DNA of 64,000 bases from Sclerotinia nivalis. Lineage: Eukaryota; Ascomycota; Leotiomycetes; Helotiales; Sclerotiniaceae. The notes beneath the pieces were generated by a model. It saw only the letters and a list, made by a program, of their open reading frames with translations, was not told the origin of the DNA and searched no databases. Below, piece by piece: positions 11,914-22,808 of this stretch. Both the position numbers and the translations under genes were made by a program. Numbering within the stretch: position 1 is the first letter of the stretch; each line of letters starts with the position of its first letter. Location of the stretch: NCBI GenBank assembly GCA_029531795.1, contig JAPEIS010000012.1, positions 1,054,001 to 1,118,000 of the forward strand. The letters are read 5' to 3'.

Positions 11914-14900
11914 TATGGTTAGTGATTTTGCTGAATCGACGGGATTGTTGATTCTTGTTGTCTGACAACGTTTATTGTTATGCGTATATGATTGATACAC
12001 TGTGGATACCTCTGAGCTGAAATCAACCATTATATACGTTCCTAACTTTCTATTTCGAGATAACATAACAAGTGCTGAAACTAAAGAGCTTCAAATACAA
12101 GGCTATAATTTCATCATCCCATCATCTCAATTCATCCAATCTTATCCCCGTAAACTTCCTCTCGAGTTCAAATTAAAACCACACAGCTACGAGAAATTTT
12201 ACAAAACAACACCACACATGGAATAGACATAGCCTCGAACTCCAATCATCATGAAACAAACAGATATCTGTAAGTGCATCCCCTGGTAAATCTCTTGCAG
12301 ATCTCGCTTATTGGCGGATTTAGCGCTAGCCCTGGCACCGTCGAGGGGGTGTTACCGGTACATTGACGAAATGCATGCTGACGGTGGGGTTCTAGGCGCC
12401 CCGGACGCTGAATAGCTATTCATTTGTTATAGGGATGAATTGGTGTTTGAGATTCAAATGTTGTGAGCCTTTGCTTACATATTACATGATAAGGTATGTA
12501 GGGGTCTTGTGTTGAACCCATTTTGATGGATTTGAGAATCCCTATAGTTTTAAAGTTTCTTGTCGGGAATAGGCATATGAGTGAAGTCTGAAATCATGCA
12601 GGAAGGGTTGGTATGGCATTATATAAGATGTGAGTGCATGGATGAATTAATCGGCAAAGTATATCTACGTATACAGCATTGTCTCAATTTCGTGACTCCA
12701 GGAAGTCAATCGTGAAAACGCCGCATCAGTGAAAATGAACATTAGCACCCTACGATTCGCTTACCACGAGAAGCTCTTGAAAAGATATTGAAGCTTAAGG
12801 AAATAAGCTTATTGGATTTATGGTTCGAGGGAATACATTGTTGGTAGCTGCCTGAAGGCTGTAGCTTAAATCATAATTGGTAAGTTTATGATTATCATTA
12901 ACAGTATCACCTTGATAGTGAGTATGGTAGCTCGGCTTGATAGCAAACTCACGCTGTTGAGCTTGATCAACCCTTAATATATATGCCTGCAGAGATATGA
13001 CGGGGGAGGATAATGGACAACGGGTAATGGAAGAGCGACGCATTGCTGTCATTAATTTGCTGTCATATACATTGTCGTCTGATTTGATTGCCGAGACCAG
13101 ACCCCATCGAAACGCATACCTTCTTCCATCCTTCTATTTGTTTAGTCGAATGTGTATTTACATTCCAAGTGTGAAATCTTTTGGATTAGAGTTAAATCGA
13201 GTTGATTTTCTCAATCCTAACCATATAGACGTTTTGAAACTATGATATCCATAAAGATCTTCTCTTTCTAGCAAGAATGGTGTTTATATCCCTTTCTATA
13301 CTTATTTGCTTCTTTTGATATTATCGATTGCTGTAAGCGCGCACTCATCTGACTCAAATACTCGATAAAAGGGACTGGAGACATGAGCGATAAGTCGTAG
13401 GTGGATATACGGAGAATAATGGTGAGGATGAATCGTAACATAAGATCCTGATATAAAATCCACAGTTCCATATTACGGTTCTTCCCTATATTGGTGATAC
13501 TTACACTACTCTGAAAGTTATTCGAGACCTCGCATTTCTATAAATTTTAGGGGAAGTGTTATATTGTCGTTTTTGTAAAGTACTTTCTTATTGCCAGCCC
13601 AATTTCTCAGAACTTTTGCTGGCAGTGAGTCTGGGCGCTGTCAATTACTCTTTGTCCATCATTGTTTTAGAGTATGTGATAAGCAGTACGATCATTTTCA
13701 ACCTCATGGGTTACGGGATCTTTCATATTACGTATAGGAGGTAGGCAGGGGCTGTGATACACACGCAGTTCCTCGTTAAGCTCCACTCCTCTGCCTAAAT
13801 GAATCTCATTTCCAAATTATATGCTCACGATCGATAATGTCTTTATATACCAAGAAAAACCGAGTTAAGATCCCACAAGCTCCTATGCATGTTGCTTGTT
13901 TCAAAATTGAGTATTGGGATGAGGTAATATGAGTGAATAAATCAACTCACTAAAGTAGGATAGCTATTCAGGTACCTCACCGAAATAGTACTCCGCAATG
14001 TATAAAGAAAGTCCTTTTCAAAAGTATCAATAATCATGAATAATAACAACAATCATGCTTTCTCTAAGGAGAAAGAGCCTTGAAGAAAGAGAGTCACGAT
14101 TCGGGTTACTTCTTCAGGAGATGAGGTCGTCATCATATGACCAAAGATAATTTTTTAGGATTTTGTGACCTTTGTATTGCACATCCACACTACGATGCAC
14201 CTAACTTTGCCATCGTTCAGATGCCTTCTTATTTCGGAGAGTAAAATTTCATCGTCTATGCACTTCTGTGATCTTTACTGTCATTTGTGTACAACCCATT
14301 ATTGCCAATGCCATTACAACTAACGAACTCTCCTCCTTCCATCACAACTATCTTCTGACCATTCAAAGTTCTTTCATCGAAGTTTCCCAGATTATTGGGT
14401 CTAAAGCCAGGTGGGAAAGCAAAGACTGACTTATATGAGGGAGTATGAGATCGCCCGGACATGTCTTTATAGCAAAAAGCGGGGATGAGATGACGGAATC
14501 AGCCAAGAATTACCAAGTGAAATCTCACTATGATTTTAGAGATAAATAGGAGAATGATAGATAGCTAGATACAGAATGAATTCTATATTCGATACCCTTG
14601 GTATTTTAAAACACAAACATATTGTAATCACGCCATCTACACAGACATACGCTGAAGTCCTCAGGTAGCGTGACATAAAACTTGCCATGTATTGGATTCT
14701 TCAGAGGTGAGCTTGAGGCACAGCGAGATATTCTGATACATAAATGATCAAGACGCAAATCCATTAGTTGATAGCCCATGAGAACATGTGATTGTATCTC
14801 AAGTAGGCATGAAGAATAGTATTAGTTCTTGCAAAATATCCATAACATATGAAAAGGTGTTTGTGATATACTAGCGAACATCACAATCACCATCTCTTCA

Positions 14901-16498
14901 ATTTTGCTGTTGGAGTTCTCTCACGCCATCATCTTTCGATTTATTCTCACACAAAAGGCTGTGATATTAACCCATCTATCTATCCTGCGGTCGTCAGACA
15001 TGTAATTTTGACTTTTGACAGCTTAGGACCTGAAGAATAAACGATCAATCTCACCCTTGTTGACTGTGTGTTCATTTTGCAAGTGATTGACTCAAACTAT
15101 TGAGATTGTATGAGATTTTATAGCCAGCACTGACTATTCTAATCATGCATCAATGTTAAGTCGTGGCATTAGCACTGAAACTTGACGGATACATAGTTTC
15201 CGAAGTAAGAGAATGGATATGCCAGGCCAAGTATTGTGATTCTCCACGAGTCCCACCGACTGGGCTTAATCTCATGTCTGACAATTTCCGGAGGTATAAA
15301 GGCACCACCCAAAAACCTCTATTTTTCCAAAATTAAACAGGGATATACACCTCTGGCAAAACAATTCATACAGGAAGCCGTATGATTCCTTTGATTTGAA
15401 GCTTACTAATAAACTTGATCGACGATACCTCCTTATACACAGACCAAAAGCCTCAGGGTACATGTAAAGTTCGAACTTTTGATCCATTCACCAATAAAAA
15501 GACAGCGCTATCTTTTCTCTCTGCCATTACTATCTTCTCATTGTCATTTCTAACATATATTCATCTCTTCTCTAGACCCCCTTCTATTCCATGATGCATC
15601 TTTACATCTTCACGCCCATAACAACAAACCTCTCATTTCGAGGCCTGCAACTAACTGCCAATCAGTCCAGCCCTCAATAGCTCGGATGGTTCTGTTCACT
15701 TATCTTGCTGTACTTTCAAAGTGCCAAATCAACACAGCCTTTTATACTGCAGCTCTTCCGCTCTGAAAGATGATAAAATATCCAGGGTAATAATATACCA
15801 TACCTCGATTCATACTTAAGAATCCTTGGCTATGAGCGCCACACTAGGTGCCGTGGAAAGTATATAAACCCCACAATATCCTACCATTTTTCAAATATCA
15901 CGCTCCTGAAGACTCGGTGCGTTGGTTGTTCATGGCGTGTTGAATACAAATCCATAGATTGTGTCGCCTTTTTCCAAACATGAAATATGTGGATCAAGGT
16001 AGGTAGCTTATGAAAATGGGTTGATTACAGCTGATGAGTCAAAGTACTCTTGTTCCATTGTTGCTGTTGATACAATTCTCTTGCCCTCCAAGAATAATAA
16101 TCATTTGATCGACAACAACTATTCATTGGCGGGTTTCATTGATTTGGACAGAGAAGCAGAAATTTCGGCTCTTTTTCTGGATCGGAGATTAGATGTGTGT
16201 GGTTTCTGAGGTGATGTTATAGGACGATTAAGACATTGAAAACACATTTCGGTCTGCTTAGATGTCAAAAGTAGGAAGGATGTGAAAGGTTATACAGTGG
16301 TAGGTCTTAGGACATTGAGCATCTTGGACCCCTTTCATATCCTCTGCAATTAGTATAAATTAATGCGGGGAAAATGAACAAATCTCCGAGCCATTTCTAA
16401 ACTCCTGGTCTCTCCCAACAAATCACCGAAAATCGTACATGTATGGGTATTTCCGGTTCCATTTATCCTATTCCTTTACTCCAGCTTTTTGACCAATC
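11914..16498. other. Long intergenic interval, mostly without recognisable content
   Basis: About 4.6 kb of A-T-rich DNA with no conserved coding frame. A somewhat G-C-richer patch lies at about 12300-12420. Short ORFs on both strands look random apart from the weak candidate at 14256-14462. I see no tRNA, rRNA or transposon ends. The left few hundred bases are the upstream region of the minus-strand membrane protein gene, and the right end includes the Seipin 3' untranslated region. Confidence 0.45.
14256..14462 (-). CDS. Possible small hypothetical protein (68 aa)
   Basis: An ATG-initiated frame of 68 codons. Its composition is balanced (FAFPPGFRPNNLGNFDERTL, then GQKIVVMEGGEFVSCNG) and more protein-like than neighbouring random ORFs. 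There is no signal peptide, membrane segment or known motif. It stands alone in a 4.6-kb gene-poor interval, and flanking exons were not found. It may be a real small gene, an exon of a larger one, or chance. Confidence 0.25.
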   Translation of the reverse strand: MSGRSHTPSYKSVFAFPPGFRPNNLGNFDERTLNGQKIVVMEGGEFVSCNGIGNNGLYTNDSKDHRSA

Positions 16499-17917
16499 TT
16501 ACAATCCACTCGCCGAGCCACCGCGACTTCTCCTCCTACTAACTCGTCCTATTCTTCCAGCACCACCTTCACTGAAACTTGTACCCAAACCAGAGTCACT
16601 TCTTCTGCCAGCTTGCCAACTCCCTTCCGCCTCTTCATCCTCATCATCCGCATCCCCTCCGAGCGGCAAAATAACCGTGTCTTCCAATATCTTATTTTCT
16701 CCATCCTCTTCGCTTTTGATGCCCACCGGTGGATATACTAAGGGTGTATGACTCCTCACAGTCGGAAACGTTCTCGGGGTATCTGAGAGGTCCGGCTCAT
16801 CCTCCGTTGCCTCTTGCTTAATTGCAGCTTCACTCTTTTCGATTTCTTTTCCCTTGGCCACTCCTTCCTCTTTCCTCCCTCCAAGATACAACTTCAAGAT
16901 TGCCCATCCAAGAATACAGCCCAACATATCTGCTGCCCAAAAAGCGACCACCCCGACAATTGCACTACTGATCCTCCAATTCCACATCCACCATCTCAAG
17001 CCACTCAATTTCGCCCTCATAAGTATTCTGCATCCATATATTTGTACTTCTTCCGAGTCTTTCTCAATGACCACTTCTACTGCACTGGGCACATTCTTAT
17101 TTCCTCTAGGAAATCTGACGCCTTCCGCCATCTCCACGGTAATTTTCTCATCTTCTCTTTTCCAACCAAGCACATACAGGGGTGCTTTTACCAGCTTCGC
17201 CAATCCAGATATCAAGTCACTTTCATACGTCAAAATTGTAGGCCGCCGAGACGAGAAGAGGACATCTTCATTTTTAGTAATTCTTGATAAAGGTAGTAAA
17301 TGTTCGATGACTGGTATCGAGCTGGCGGTTTTATAATTAGGCCCGAGGAAATTCACATGGACCATAAAATTTCCGGCTTTCAGGTTTGCTGGAGAACGGG
17401 GCATGTGTAGTTCGAGCTGGATATCGTATTCTTGTCGTGTTACGACGGAATTGTGGAGGGGTACTATGCCATGGGGATGCTGGCCTGGTCTGCATTTGCG
17501 GACTTGTTAGCCCATCTCATTCTCAGTTCCTTCTCCTCTTTCCAAGAACCAATGTATCGTAGCCCTACTGCCAATGAGAAACCCTTAAATAGAATGATAT
17601 ACGCACGCAAACTGCAACCAAACCCTCCTCTCCACTCCCAACGCCGGCATCCAGCTCCAATAAAACCCCGCATAAGCCACCACAGCAAACCCAAACAATA
17701 CAAGTGACGCTGACAGGAATAGTATAGTATTTAGATATGTTTTTTGCGCAGGCTTTGATGTCGCTATCGCAATTGGCTTGCGGATTATGGTGTCCTAGTT
17801 GCGGATGTTTGGTTAGCTGTCTCTGAGAGTGAAGAGGAATGTATGAAGTATTCAGGATGGAAACTGGTGCGCGGTGACGGGATTAAAAGTAATTACCATT
17901 GTCATGTGCGAGTCCAT
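16499..17917 (-). CDS. Seipin (adipose-regulatory protein family), lipid-droplet assembly factor
   Basis: Three exons: 17917-17897 (21 nt), 17794-17607 and 17489-16499, giving 399 aa. Intron 1 is GTAATT/TAG with a GCTAACC branch site. Intron 2 is GTGCGT/CAG. The protein has a first membrane segment at about residues 28-52 (NTILFLSASLVLFGFAVVAY), then the lumenal beta-sandwich of Seipin. Its start reads WLQFAPGQHPHGIVPLHNSV across the second junction, and it continues through YDIQLELHMPRSP. A second membrane segment lies at about 243-268, followed by an acidic cytosolic tail of about 130 residues. Seipin oligomers sit at endoplasmic reticulum-lipid droplet contacts and control droplet budding. 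The gene is divergent from the Impact-family gene, with about 480 bp between the starts. The first ATG exon is short and could be replaced by another upstream start. Confidence 0.85.
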
Positions 17918-18175
17918 TATTGTATTACATTGTTTTGTGAAGAGAAGTAATATGAGGGCATAAAAGTCTTTAGAGGTGACGCGCAAAGTGAATGTGCGTT
18001 CCGTTGTGAGGTTGTGGTTGATAATGTTTATTTGAGAATGCTGGGGTGACGAAATGACGTCGGCTCTTGGTGATCCATGCAATGTCCCCGGTTCCTCTGC
18101 TTGACTCCCGGTGAGCTTAGGTTCCCTTGAAAATAATTCATGTCAGAATTCAGCGACGTAATTGTCAACCCATAT

Positions 18176-18209
18176 GATACATGATACATGATACATGATA
18201 CATGATACT
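18176..18209. repeat. 7-bp microsatellite (GATACAT)n
   Basis: Four full GATACAT units plus a partial GATACT unit lie in the intergenic region between the divergent Seipin and Impact-family genes. Length variation here could alter promoter spacing; that is inference. Confidence 0.85.
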
Positions 18210-18397
18210 TTAAATAATCTACTAGAATTAAACAATCCGCAGGATTAATGAAGATTTACAAAATTGGATTTTTATCTACGAGACTATTAGAAGCCATAAT
18301 TTGGGATGACCTCTTTCTCTGGATAAACCCTCATCCTGTCGCAAACAAGTAGCTCACAATCTCCAAATCTCCGCCATATAATACAACACCGCCCACA

Positions 18398-19909
18398 ATG
18401 GCTTCTCAAACCGACATGCAAGACCTTCTCCGCCTCTTCACAACCGGTCGTAACAAAATCCCCATACTCACAGCAATGCAACGCGTCAAAGCCCTCCAAA
18501 CTGCGTCTATAATTCCATCCATCTCAACCGTCGCATCGACACCTCTTGATACTCTCCAATCCGCACTTTCTATGGACGAGAAAGCTGCGAAATCTCTAGT
18601 TGCTGCTTGTAAGAATGCCACCAAAACAGCAGGCAAGCGGTCCGCCGGCGAAATTGACACTGCCAGTAAACCAGAAGCCAAACGTGTTAAAACATTCGAG
18701 TCGGCGTATTCTTTACCAGTTGAGCAAACCGAGGAGGAATTAGAGAAGAGCTTGGAGTTACCAGAGAGCGTGAGAGATGAAGAGAGAATTGAGAAGACCA
18801 CGATTTATACAAATAGAGCACCGTTGGTATTGGTATGGGCATTGCAGCTATTAAAGTATACGATGCCGGGACAAAAGTTGAGTGGGAGATTGAGTTTGGC
18901 GCAGGCGCTGGTTAGTGCGAATAGTAAGAGTAAGGCGGAGAGCTTGGGATTGAAGGGCAAGGGGAAGGATGAGGATGAAGGCAAGGGATGGCCGAAGGTA
19001 AAGATTATGGGGAGGGAGATTGGTGTTTTGAAGAGAGGGGGGTATGGCAGTGTGTCAGGTGAAGGCAAAGCAGAGAGTGGAGTGAAGAGAGAAGAAGAGA
19101 AAGTTGCAATTGGGAACGATTCGAATAACGAATGGGCTGTCTCCACTCCGATAGTATCCAAGGGCTCAAAGTTCATTGCCCGCTCAATATCAGTATCCTC
19201 ACCCAGTCAAGCTCGTACCTATCTCCAAACTCTCCTTAAGGATCCAAGCGCTTCGGACGCAAGCCATAATATTACAGCTTTCCGCATCCAAGGCGATCAT
19301 GGAATAATCGAATATTGTAAAGACGATGGTGAATCATGCGGCGGCAAGCATATCCTGGGGATACTTCAAAGTAATAACATAGTTGGTGTTTTACTTGTTG
19401 TCTCCAGATGGTATGGAGGTGTTATGTTAGGACCTGATCGTTGGCGAATCATGACACAAGTGTGTAACGATGCATTATCACAACGCTTGAGAGTAGCCGG
19501 GAACATCGGAGGAGGAGAACAATTATGGGGATTAGATATCGAAGCAATGAATTCTTCGAGTGTTGGAAGTAGTATGCCGATTCATAGACCGGAGGGTGCG
19601 AGAAGATATATTTTAAATGCTTTTGCTTCACCTCCCGATGATGAAGTGGAGGAGAAGGGGAGAAGTAAAAGGAAGAAAAGTGCGAAAGCAATATCTGAAG
19701 AGAAAGAGGAGAATCTAGGATTGCTGATGGGAGCACTAGATTCACTGTTTGATAGTTGGGTGGACCATATTGGGAGGGACGAGTTAGATAGGAGGGCTTG
19801 GGGGTGGTATGTGCAGATCAGACCGGAAGTGGAGAGTGGGGTTGCGGGGTGGGGTGGAAAAGGAGTGGTGAGATTGAGCGAGATATTGGCTTTAAGCAGA
19901 AGGGTGTGA
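18398..19909 (+). CDS. Impact/UPF0029-domain protein
   Basis: Single exon, 503 aa, starting MASQTDMQDLLRLF. Residues about 250-365 form an Impact (UPF0029, YigZ-like) domain. Visible signatures are KGSKFIARS at its start, then EYCKDDGESCGG and the family hallmark VVSRWYGGVMLGPDRW. Yeast Yih1 and mammalian IMPACT carry this domain together with an N-terminal RWD domain and restrain Gcn2 by binding Gcn1. Here the N-terminal half is not an obvious RWD domain. It holds a helical segment (about 20-75), a Lys/Arg-rich segment with SGEIDTASKPEAKRVK, and a conserved-looking stretch at 135-215. The C-terminus has its own conserved-looking segment (SLFDSWVDHIGRDELDRRAWGW). So the fold is secure, while a Gcn1-type role is only a family-level guess. 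Confidence 0.8.
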   Translation: MASQTDMQDLLRLFTTGRNKIPILTAMQRVKALQTASIIPSISTVASTPLDTLQSALSMDEKAAKSLVAACKNATKTAGKRSAGEIDTASKPEAKRVKTFESAYSLPVEQTEEELEKSLELPESVRDEERIEKTTIYTNRAPLVLVWALQLLKYTMPGQKLSGRLSLAQALVSANSKSKAESLGLKGKGKDEDEGKGWPKVKIMGREIGVLKRGGYGSVSGEGKAESGVKREEEKVAIGNDSNNEWAVSTPIVSKGSKFIARSISVSSPSQARTYLQTLLKDPSASDASHNITAFRIQGDHGIIEYCKDDGESCGGKHILGILQSNNIVGVLLVVSRWYGGVMLGPDRWRIMTQVCNDALSQRLRVAGNIGGGEQLWGLDIEAMNSSSVGSSMPIHRPEGARRYILNAFASPPDDEVEEKGRSKRKKSAKAISEEKEENLGLLMGALDSLFDSWVDHIGRDELDRRAWGWYVQIRPEVESGVAGWGGKGVVRLSEILALSRRV

Positions 19910-20600
19910 AGTAGGTGAGCTGGTGAGTAAATCTATTCTGCTCTGATTCTGATTAATTCCAGTACGAAACCGTATCAATGACGATGTGAACAAAACTTAT
20001 TAACATCAGCGCTTTATTGAACGAGTTTGCACTCCTTTCAGATGCTGCTGGCGGATAACACCACACTTACAAGTGCGATGACCTCTCCCCATCTCCACCA
20101 GCCTCAACGATTTGTGCGAATTTTACAGAGAATTCTCACTAGACAAGGTGCGAAATGTGTATAATCAGTCCACAGGTTCTTGGAATATCGTACACTGAGA
20201 GCCCCTCAGTACGATGTTGCATCACAAAGGGGCGACGAGGGCTCATTATATCCACGACATAAACAGTGCCATTGTGAATACTTCAATATCTTCTCAGAGA
20301 CTAGGGAAGTTGTGTGTTACGGTTATCCCCATGTTTCTAATGGCAAGGTGTTACGTCAATCATTAAGTGTAAATCAATGAACTTTATGCCGCTCCAATGT
20401 TTCTCAATGGGATAATCACTGATGTCATTCTTATTGAGGGAAAATGACAAACAAATAAAAATTCTATACCAATACAAATCTCAACGAACACACAAAACAG
20501 TGTTTTAAAAAAACACAATACAATAATGTTGTTACCCCCTTTTCCCATCTCTACAGCTGCCCCTATTCCTCCCACTCAAGAAATTCTATCCAATCTTCAT
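19910..20600. other. Convergent intergenic region
   Basis: About 690 bp between the converging Impact-family and HNH-family genes. It should contain both 3' untranslated regions. I see no gene or repeat in it. Confidence 0.5.
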
Positions 20601-21746
20601 CTAATCATCGTCACTTTCGTGTTCTCCGTCTTCGTCCTCATCATCTTCGTCCTCATCATCTTCATCCTCAAGGCGCTTGCGTGGACTGCAAGCCTTCTCC
20701 ACCAGCCCCGTAACATCAACTTCCTCTCCTGGTATTGTATGGTCCAGGGGAAGATCGTGACCGGTGTGCTTTACTAGCCCTCTTACCATCTCCTCACGCA
20801 CCCATCTCCCTGGTGTTCCCCAAAACTTCTCGTACAATTTCCTTTCCTCTTTGATTCGAGCCTGGTTGATGGCCTTTGAACTGGCTACAGCCATGCATAT
20901 CATCCAATGGAAGTACAAATACCTTTTCCTAGGCCTGTTTTCGTTCAAGAACTTTAGCCTTCTGCCGTGCAAGTCGTAGAAAGTACACCTAGACTCAACA
21001 TGCTTCATTTTAAGCAATCCTTTATCCAATACTCGTAGTTCAAACTCGTCCACATTGTCTTTACATGGCACGATGGCTAGTTGAAGCAAATCAAAATATT
21101 TCTCGATCTGGTTCTCTAACATCAGCCCATTCCTGGCTGAATACATTTCATTCGGGACCGATTTTCCGAAAGTTATATCCATACCCTCCTGTCGAAGTCG
21201 CTGCGGGAAAATGTGTGCTGCTTTCCGGGTATCAGGTGCCCAGGCTTGGGTGACAGGACACCAATATTCCGGGTTGTCCTCATCGCCATCCAGGAATCTT
21301 ATGGTTCCATAATAATTGTTGATTCTTTCTCGAAAGCGTGATCTTTGAGATTTCGGCTCCTTTACAAAATGTAGTAACAACAGTTGAACAAACGCTTTTT
21401 CTGCTTGTTCTGAATCTGTACATTTCGCTACATTTTCGAGCCCCATTTCCAACCCATTCTCCCTTTTCAATGCATTCATAACCAACCCTTCGAGGACATC
21501 TCGTCTTTTAATAAACTCTTTATTGTGGCTGCTTAGATTCTCTTCTGACAAGTTACTGTATTCTTGGTTTACTTGTCTGCAGGCTTCTCTTTCTTCCATT
21601 TCTTCAAGCTCAAGTCTGAGCATTTCTGCCTTCGTTGCCCAATAACTCGAAGTACCCGAATTCATACTTGATAGTGAGGACCTTAACCTCATCCTCTTGT
21701 TACCTTTAGATGATGTTCGATCTGGTATTTCTGGCACCTTCGTCAT
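20601..21746 (-). CDS. HNH nuclease-domain protein (HNH_2-like fungal family)
   Basis: Single exon, 381 aa. After a charged helical N-terminus (YWATKAEMLRLELEEMEERE), residues about 160-225 match the fungal HNH_2 pattern: YWCPVTQAWAPDTRKAAHIF, then ARNGLMLENQIEKYFDLLQL and AIVPC. This supplies Cys163, His178 of the AHI motif and Asn206. The position where many nucleases have a second catalytic or metal-binding His (pattern IHxxFD) reads IEKYFD, so nuclease activity is doubtful. The C-terminus ends in a run of Asp and Glu. These proteins are expanded in many fungi, often near repeats, and their role is unknown. The gene lies about 200 bp from retroposon copy 1. Confidence 0.75.
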   Translation of the reverse strand: MTKVPEIPDRTSSKGNKRMRLRSSLSSMNSGTSSYWATKAEMLRLELEEMEEREACRQVNQEYSNLSEENLSSHNKEFIKRRDVLEGLVMNALKRENGLEMGLENVAKCTDSEQAEKAFVQLLLLHFVKEPKSQRSRFRERINNYYGTIRFLDGDEDNPEYWCPVTQAWAPDTRKAAHIFPQRLRQEGMDITFGKSVPNEMYSARNGLMLENQIEKYFDLLQLAIVPCKDNVDEFELRVLDKGLLKMKHVESRCTFYDLHGRRLKFLNENRPRKRYLYFHWMICMAVASSKAINQARIKEERKLYEKFWGTPGRWVREEMVRGLVKHTGHDLPLDHTIPGEEVDVTGLVEKACSPRKRLEDEDDEDEDDEDEDGEHESDDD

Positions 21747-21935
21747 GATGTTTATTGATTGATGTGTATAATACTGATTGATGTTTTGTATGATCTAAAA
21801 GTAAGGATTTGTTGAATTATACAGCAAAGTTTTGTGAAAAGAAGATGAGGTGAGCCATCCTTTTATAGTTTTGATTTCGCCAGCAGATGTTGTGGAGAAC
21901 GAGAGGAGGCTAGACAGTAAGTACTAGACTAAAGT

Positions 21936-21948
21936 AAAGACTAGAGTC
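21936..21948. repeat. Left target-site duplication of retroposon copy 1
   Basis: The 13-mer AAAGACTAGAGTC is present here and again, identically, at 22809-22821. The two copies abut the first nucleotide of the ribozyme-like 5' end and the AATC-repeat 3' tail respectively, as expected for a non-LTR insertion. Confidence 0.8.
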
Positions 21949-22041
21949 GGAGGACAAGACTCAACACCTGTACGCGGTGTCCTCTACGAACCTCCAGCTC
22001 TTTTATTTAATTATTAGAGTCTGCAGAGCTAAGTTTGAGTC
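21949..22041 (+). ncRNA. HDV-like self-cleaving ribozyme candidate at the 5' end of retroposon copy 1
   Basis: Pairings read directly from the sequence follow. P1 is 21949-21955 with 21979-21985, 7 bp opening with the G-U pair usual at the cleavage site. P2 is 21958-21964 (GACTCAA) with 22035-22041 (TTGAGTC), 7 bp, perfect. P3 is 21966-21968 with 21976-21978. L3 is the 7-nt loop TGTACGC. P1.1 is G21970-C21987 and T21971-A21986. P4 is CTC, CAG and CTCT (21992-22001) with AGAG, CTG and GAG (22016-22028). The J4/2 joiner is CTAAGT from 22029, fitting C-N-R-A with C22029 as the predicted catalytic cytosine. This is the full nested double-pseudoknot order of the HDV class. Cleavage would fall 5' of 21949, exactly at the element boundary. 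No activity has been shown. Confidence 0.75.
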
Positions 22042-22731
22042 ATTTGATGGAGTCGTGGTGATTGGAAGAGGAAGAGGCACCCAATCGCGACGTTTTTTGC
22101 CTCCGAGTTGGCTGATGGCAAAGGCCAGATCTCGGTTTTTTGACAGTCGTATCATCGGATTGTGCTTTCTACAATACTACTTTTATTACGAAACAGAGGA
22201 CAACACTATCATCTACAACAATATACTACAAAATCATCTCCAAGATCCCTCTGGGGCATCGGGCGCGATTTATCAAATTCAGTTTTAAGGTTCAGACCTT
22301 ACCTCCTTCGATTCGAATCAAAACAACAACAATTCATATACTTGGAGGAGCTGCGTGGAACGATCCGAGCTAATGACGTATCTGCCATAGAATTCGGTGG
22401 AGGATATACTACATACAGGATTGGGGCACCTTGTAGAGTCAATATCCCTATGGTTTGGAGGGTTCTATGAAGTCGATATTAGGCAAGGTATGATTGCTGG
22501 GAAGTTACGAACAGGACAAAGAGTTGATGTGAAGGAAGGTTGTTTGGATTTGATTGATAGAGGGATCGGATTTGGAAAATCATGAGTGTAATGCTTTGAT
22601 TGGTATTTTTATCTTTATATGCGATGCCGTATAGAGATCGGGCTTTGCTCCCCAGTATTAGTTTTCACTTCCCTTATCAAAAATATATACAAACCTGTAT
22701 GCTATTTAGATAGCACTACCCATAGCCATCT

Positions 22732-22757
22732 GTTAAGAGCTCGATTGAGCTCTTAAC
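22732..22757 (+). other. Perfect hairpin near the 3' end of retroposon copy 1
   Basis: GTTAAGAGCTC, a GATT loop, then GAGCTCTTAAC form an 11-bp perfect inverted repeat about 50 bp before the AATC tail. Copy 2 has a degenerate counterpart at about 38208-38232. Several LINE and SINE families use a 3' stem-loop followed by a short repeat tail for recognition by reverse transcriptase; that role here is inference. Confidence 0.6.
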
Positions 22758-22808
22758 CGTCCTAGATAGTCTTTGACTCAGTGTGGACGTTAATTAAATC
22801 AATCAATC

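Larger units (their letters stand above)
21949..22808 (+). mobile_element. Retroposon copy 1, non-autonomous non-LTR type with a 5' HDV-like ribozyme
   Basis: An 860-bp element between 13-bp direct repeats. Its 5' end (GGAGGACAAGACTCAACACC) and its 3' region (ATCGGGCTTTGCTCCCC, CCGTCCTAGATAGTCTT, GACTCAGTGTGGACGTTAA) recur in copy 2, 15 kb away. It ends in TTAATTAAATCAATCAATCAA, a short tandem tail like those of many LINEs and SINEs. A perfect 11-bp stem hairpin precedes the tail. Internal similarity to copy 2 is patchy, including a short peptide-level match (RVCRAKFESFDG against RVCKAKIELFDR). I see no reverse transcriptase or endonuclease motif, so mobilisation in trans by an unlinked LINE is inferred. 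Copy 1 is less A-T-rich than copy 2 and is probably younger or less mutated. Confidence 0.75.

Noticed and set aside
16028..16065. CTGATGA-containing stretch resembling a hammerhead core
   Set aside because: The following GAAA core and flanking stems I and III cannot be drawn; the 7-mer alone is expected by chance.
21977..22585. Overlapping ORFs inside retroposon copy 1
   Set aside because: The frames are short and overlap each other, and no reverse transcriptase, endonuclease or gag motif appears. Only a 12-residue similarity to copy 2 exists, which DNA homology alone explains.
21949..22808. DNA transposon (TIR) or solo LTR interpretation of the element
   Set aside because: The ends are not inverted repeats of each other, there are no TG/CA termini, and 13-bp duplications with an AATC tail fit target-primed reverse transcription better.
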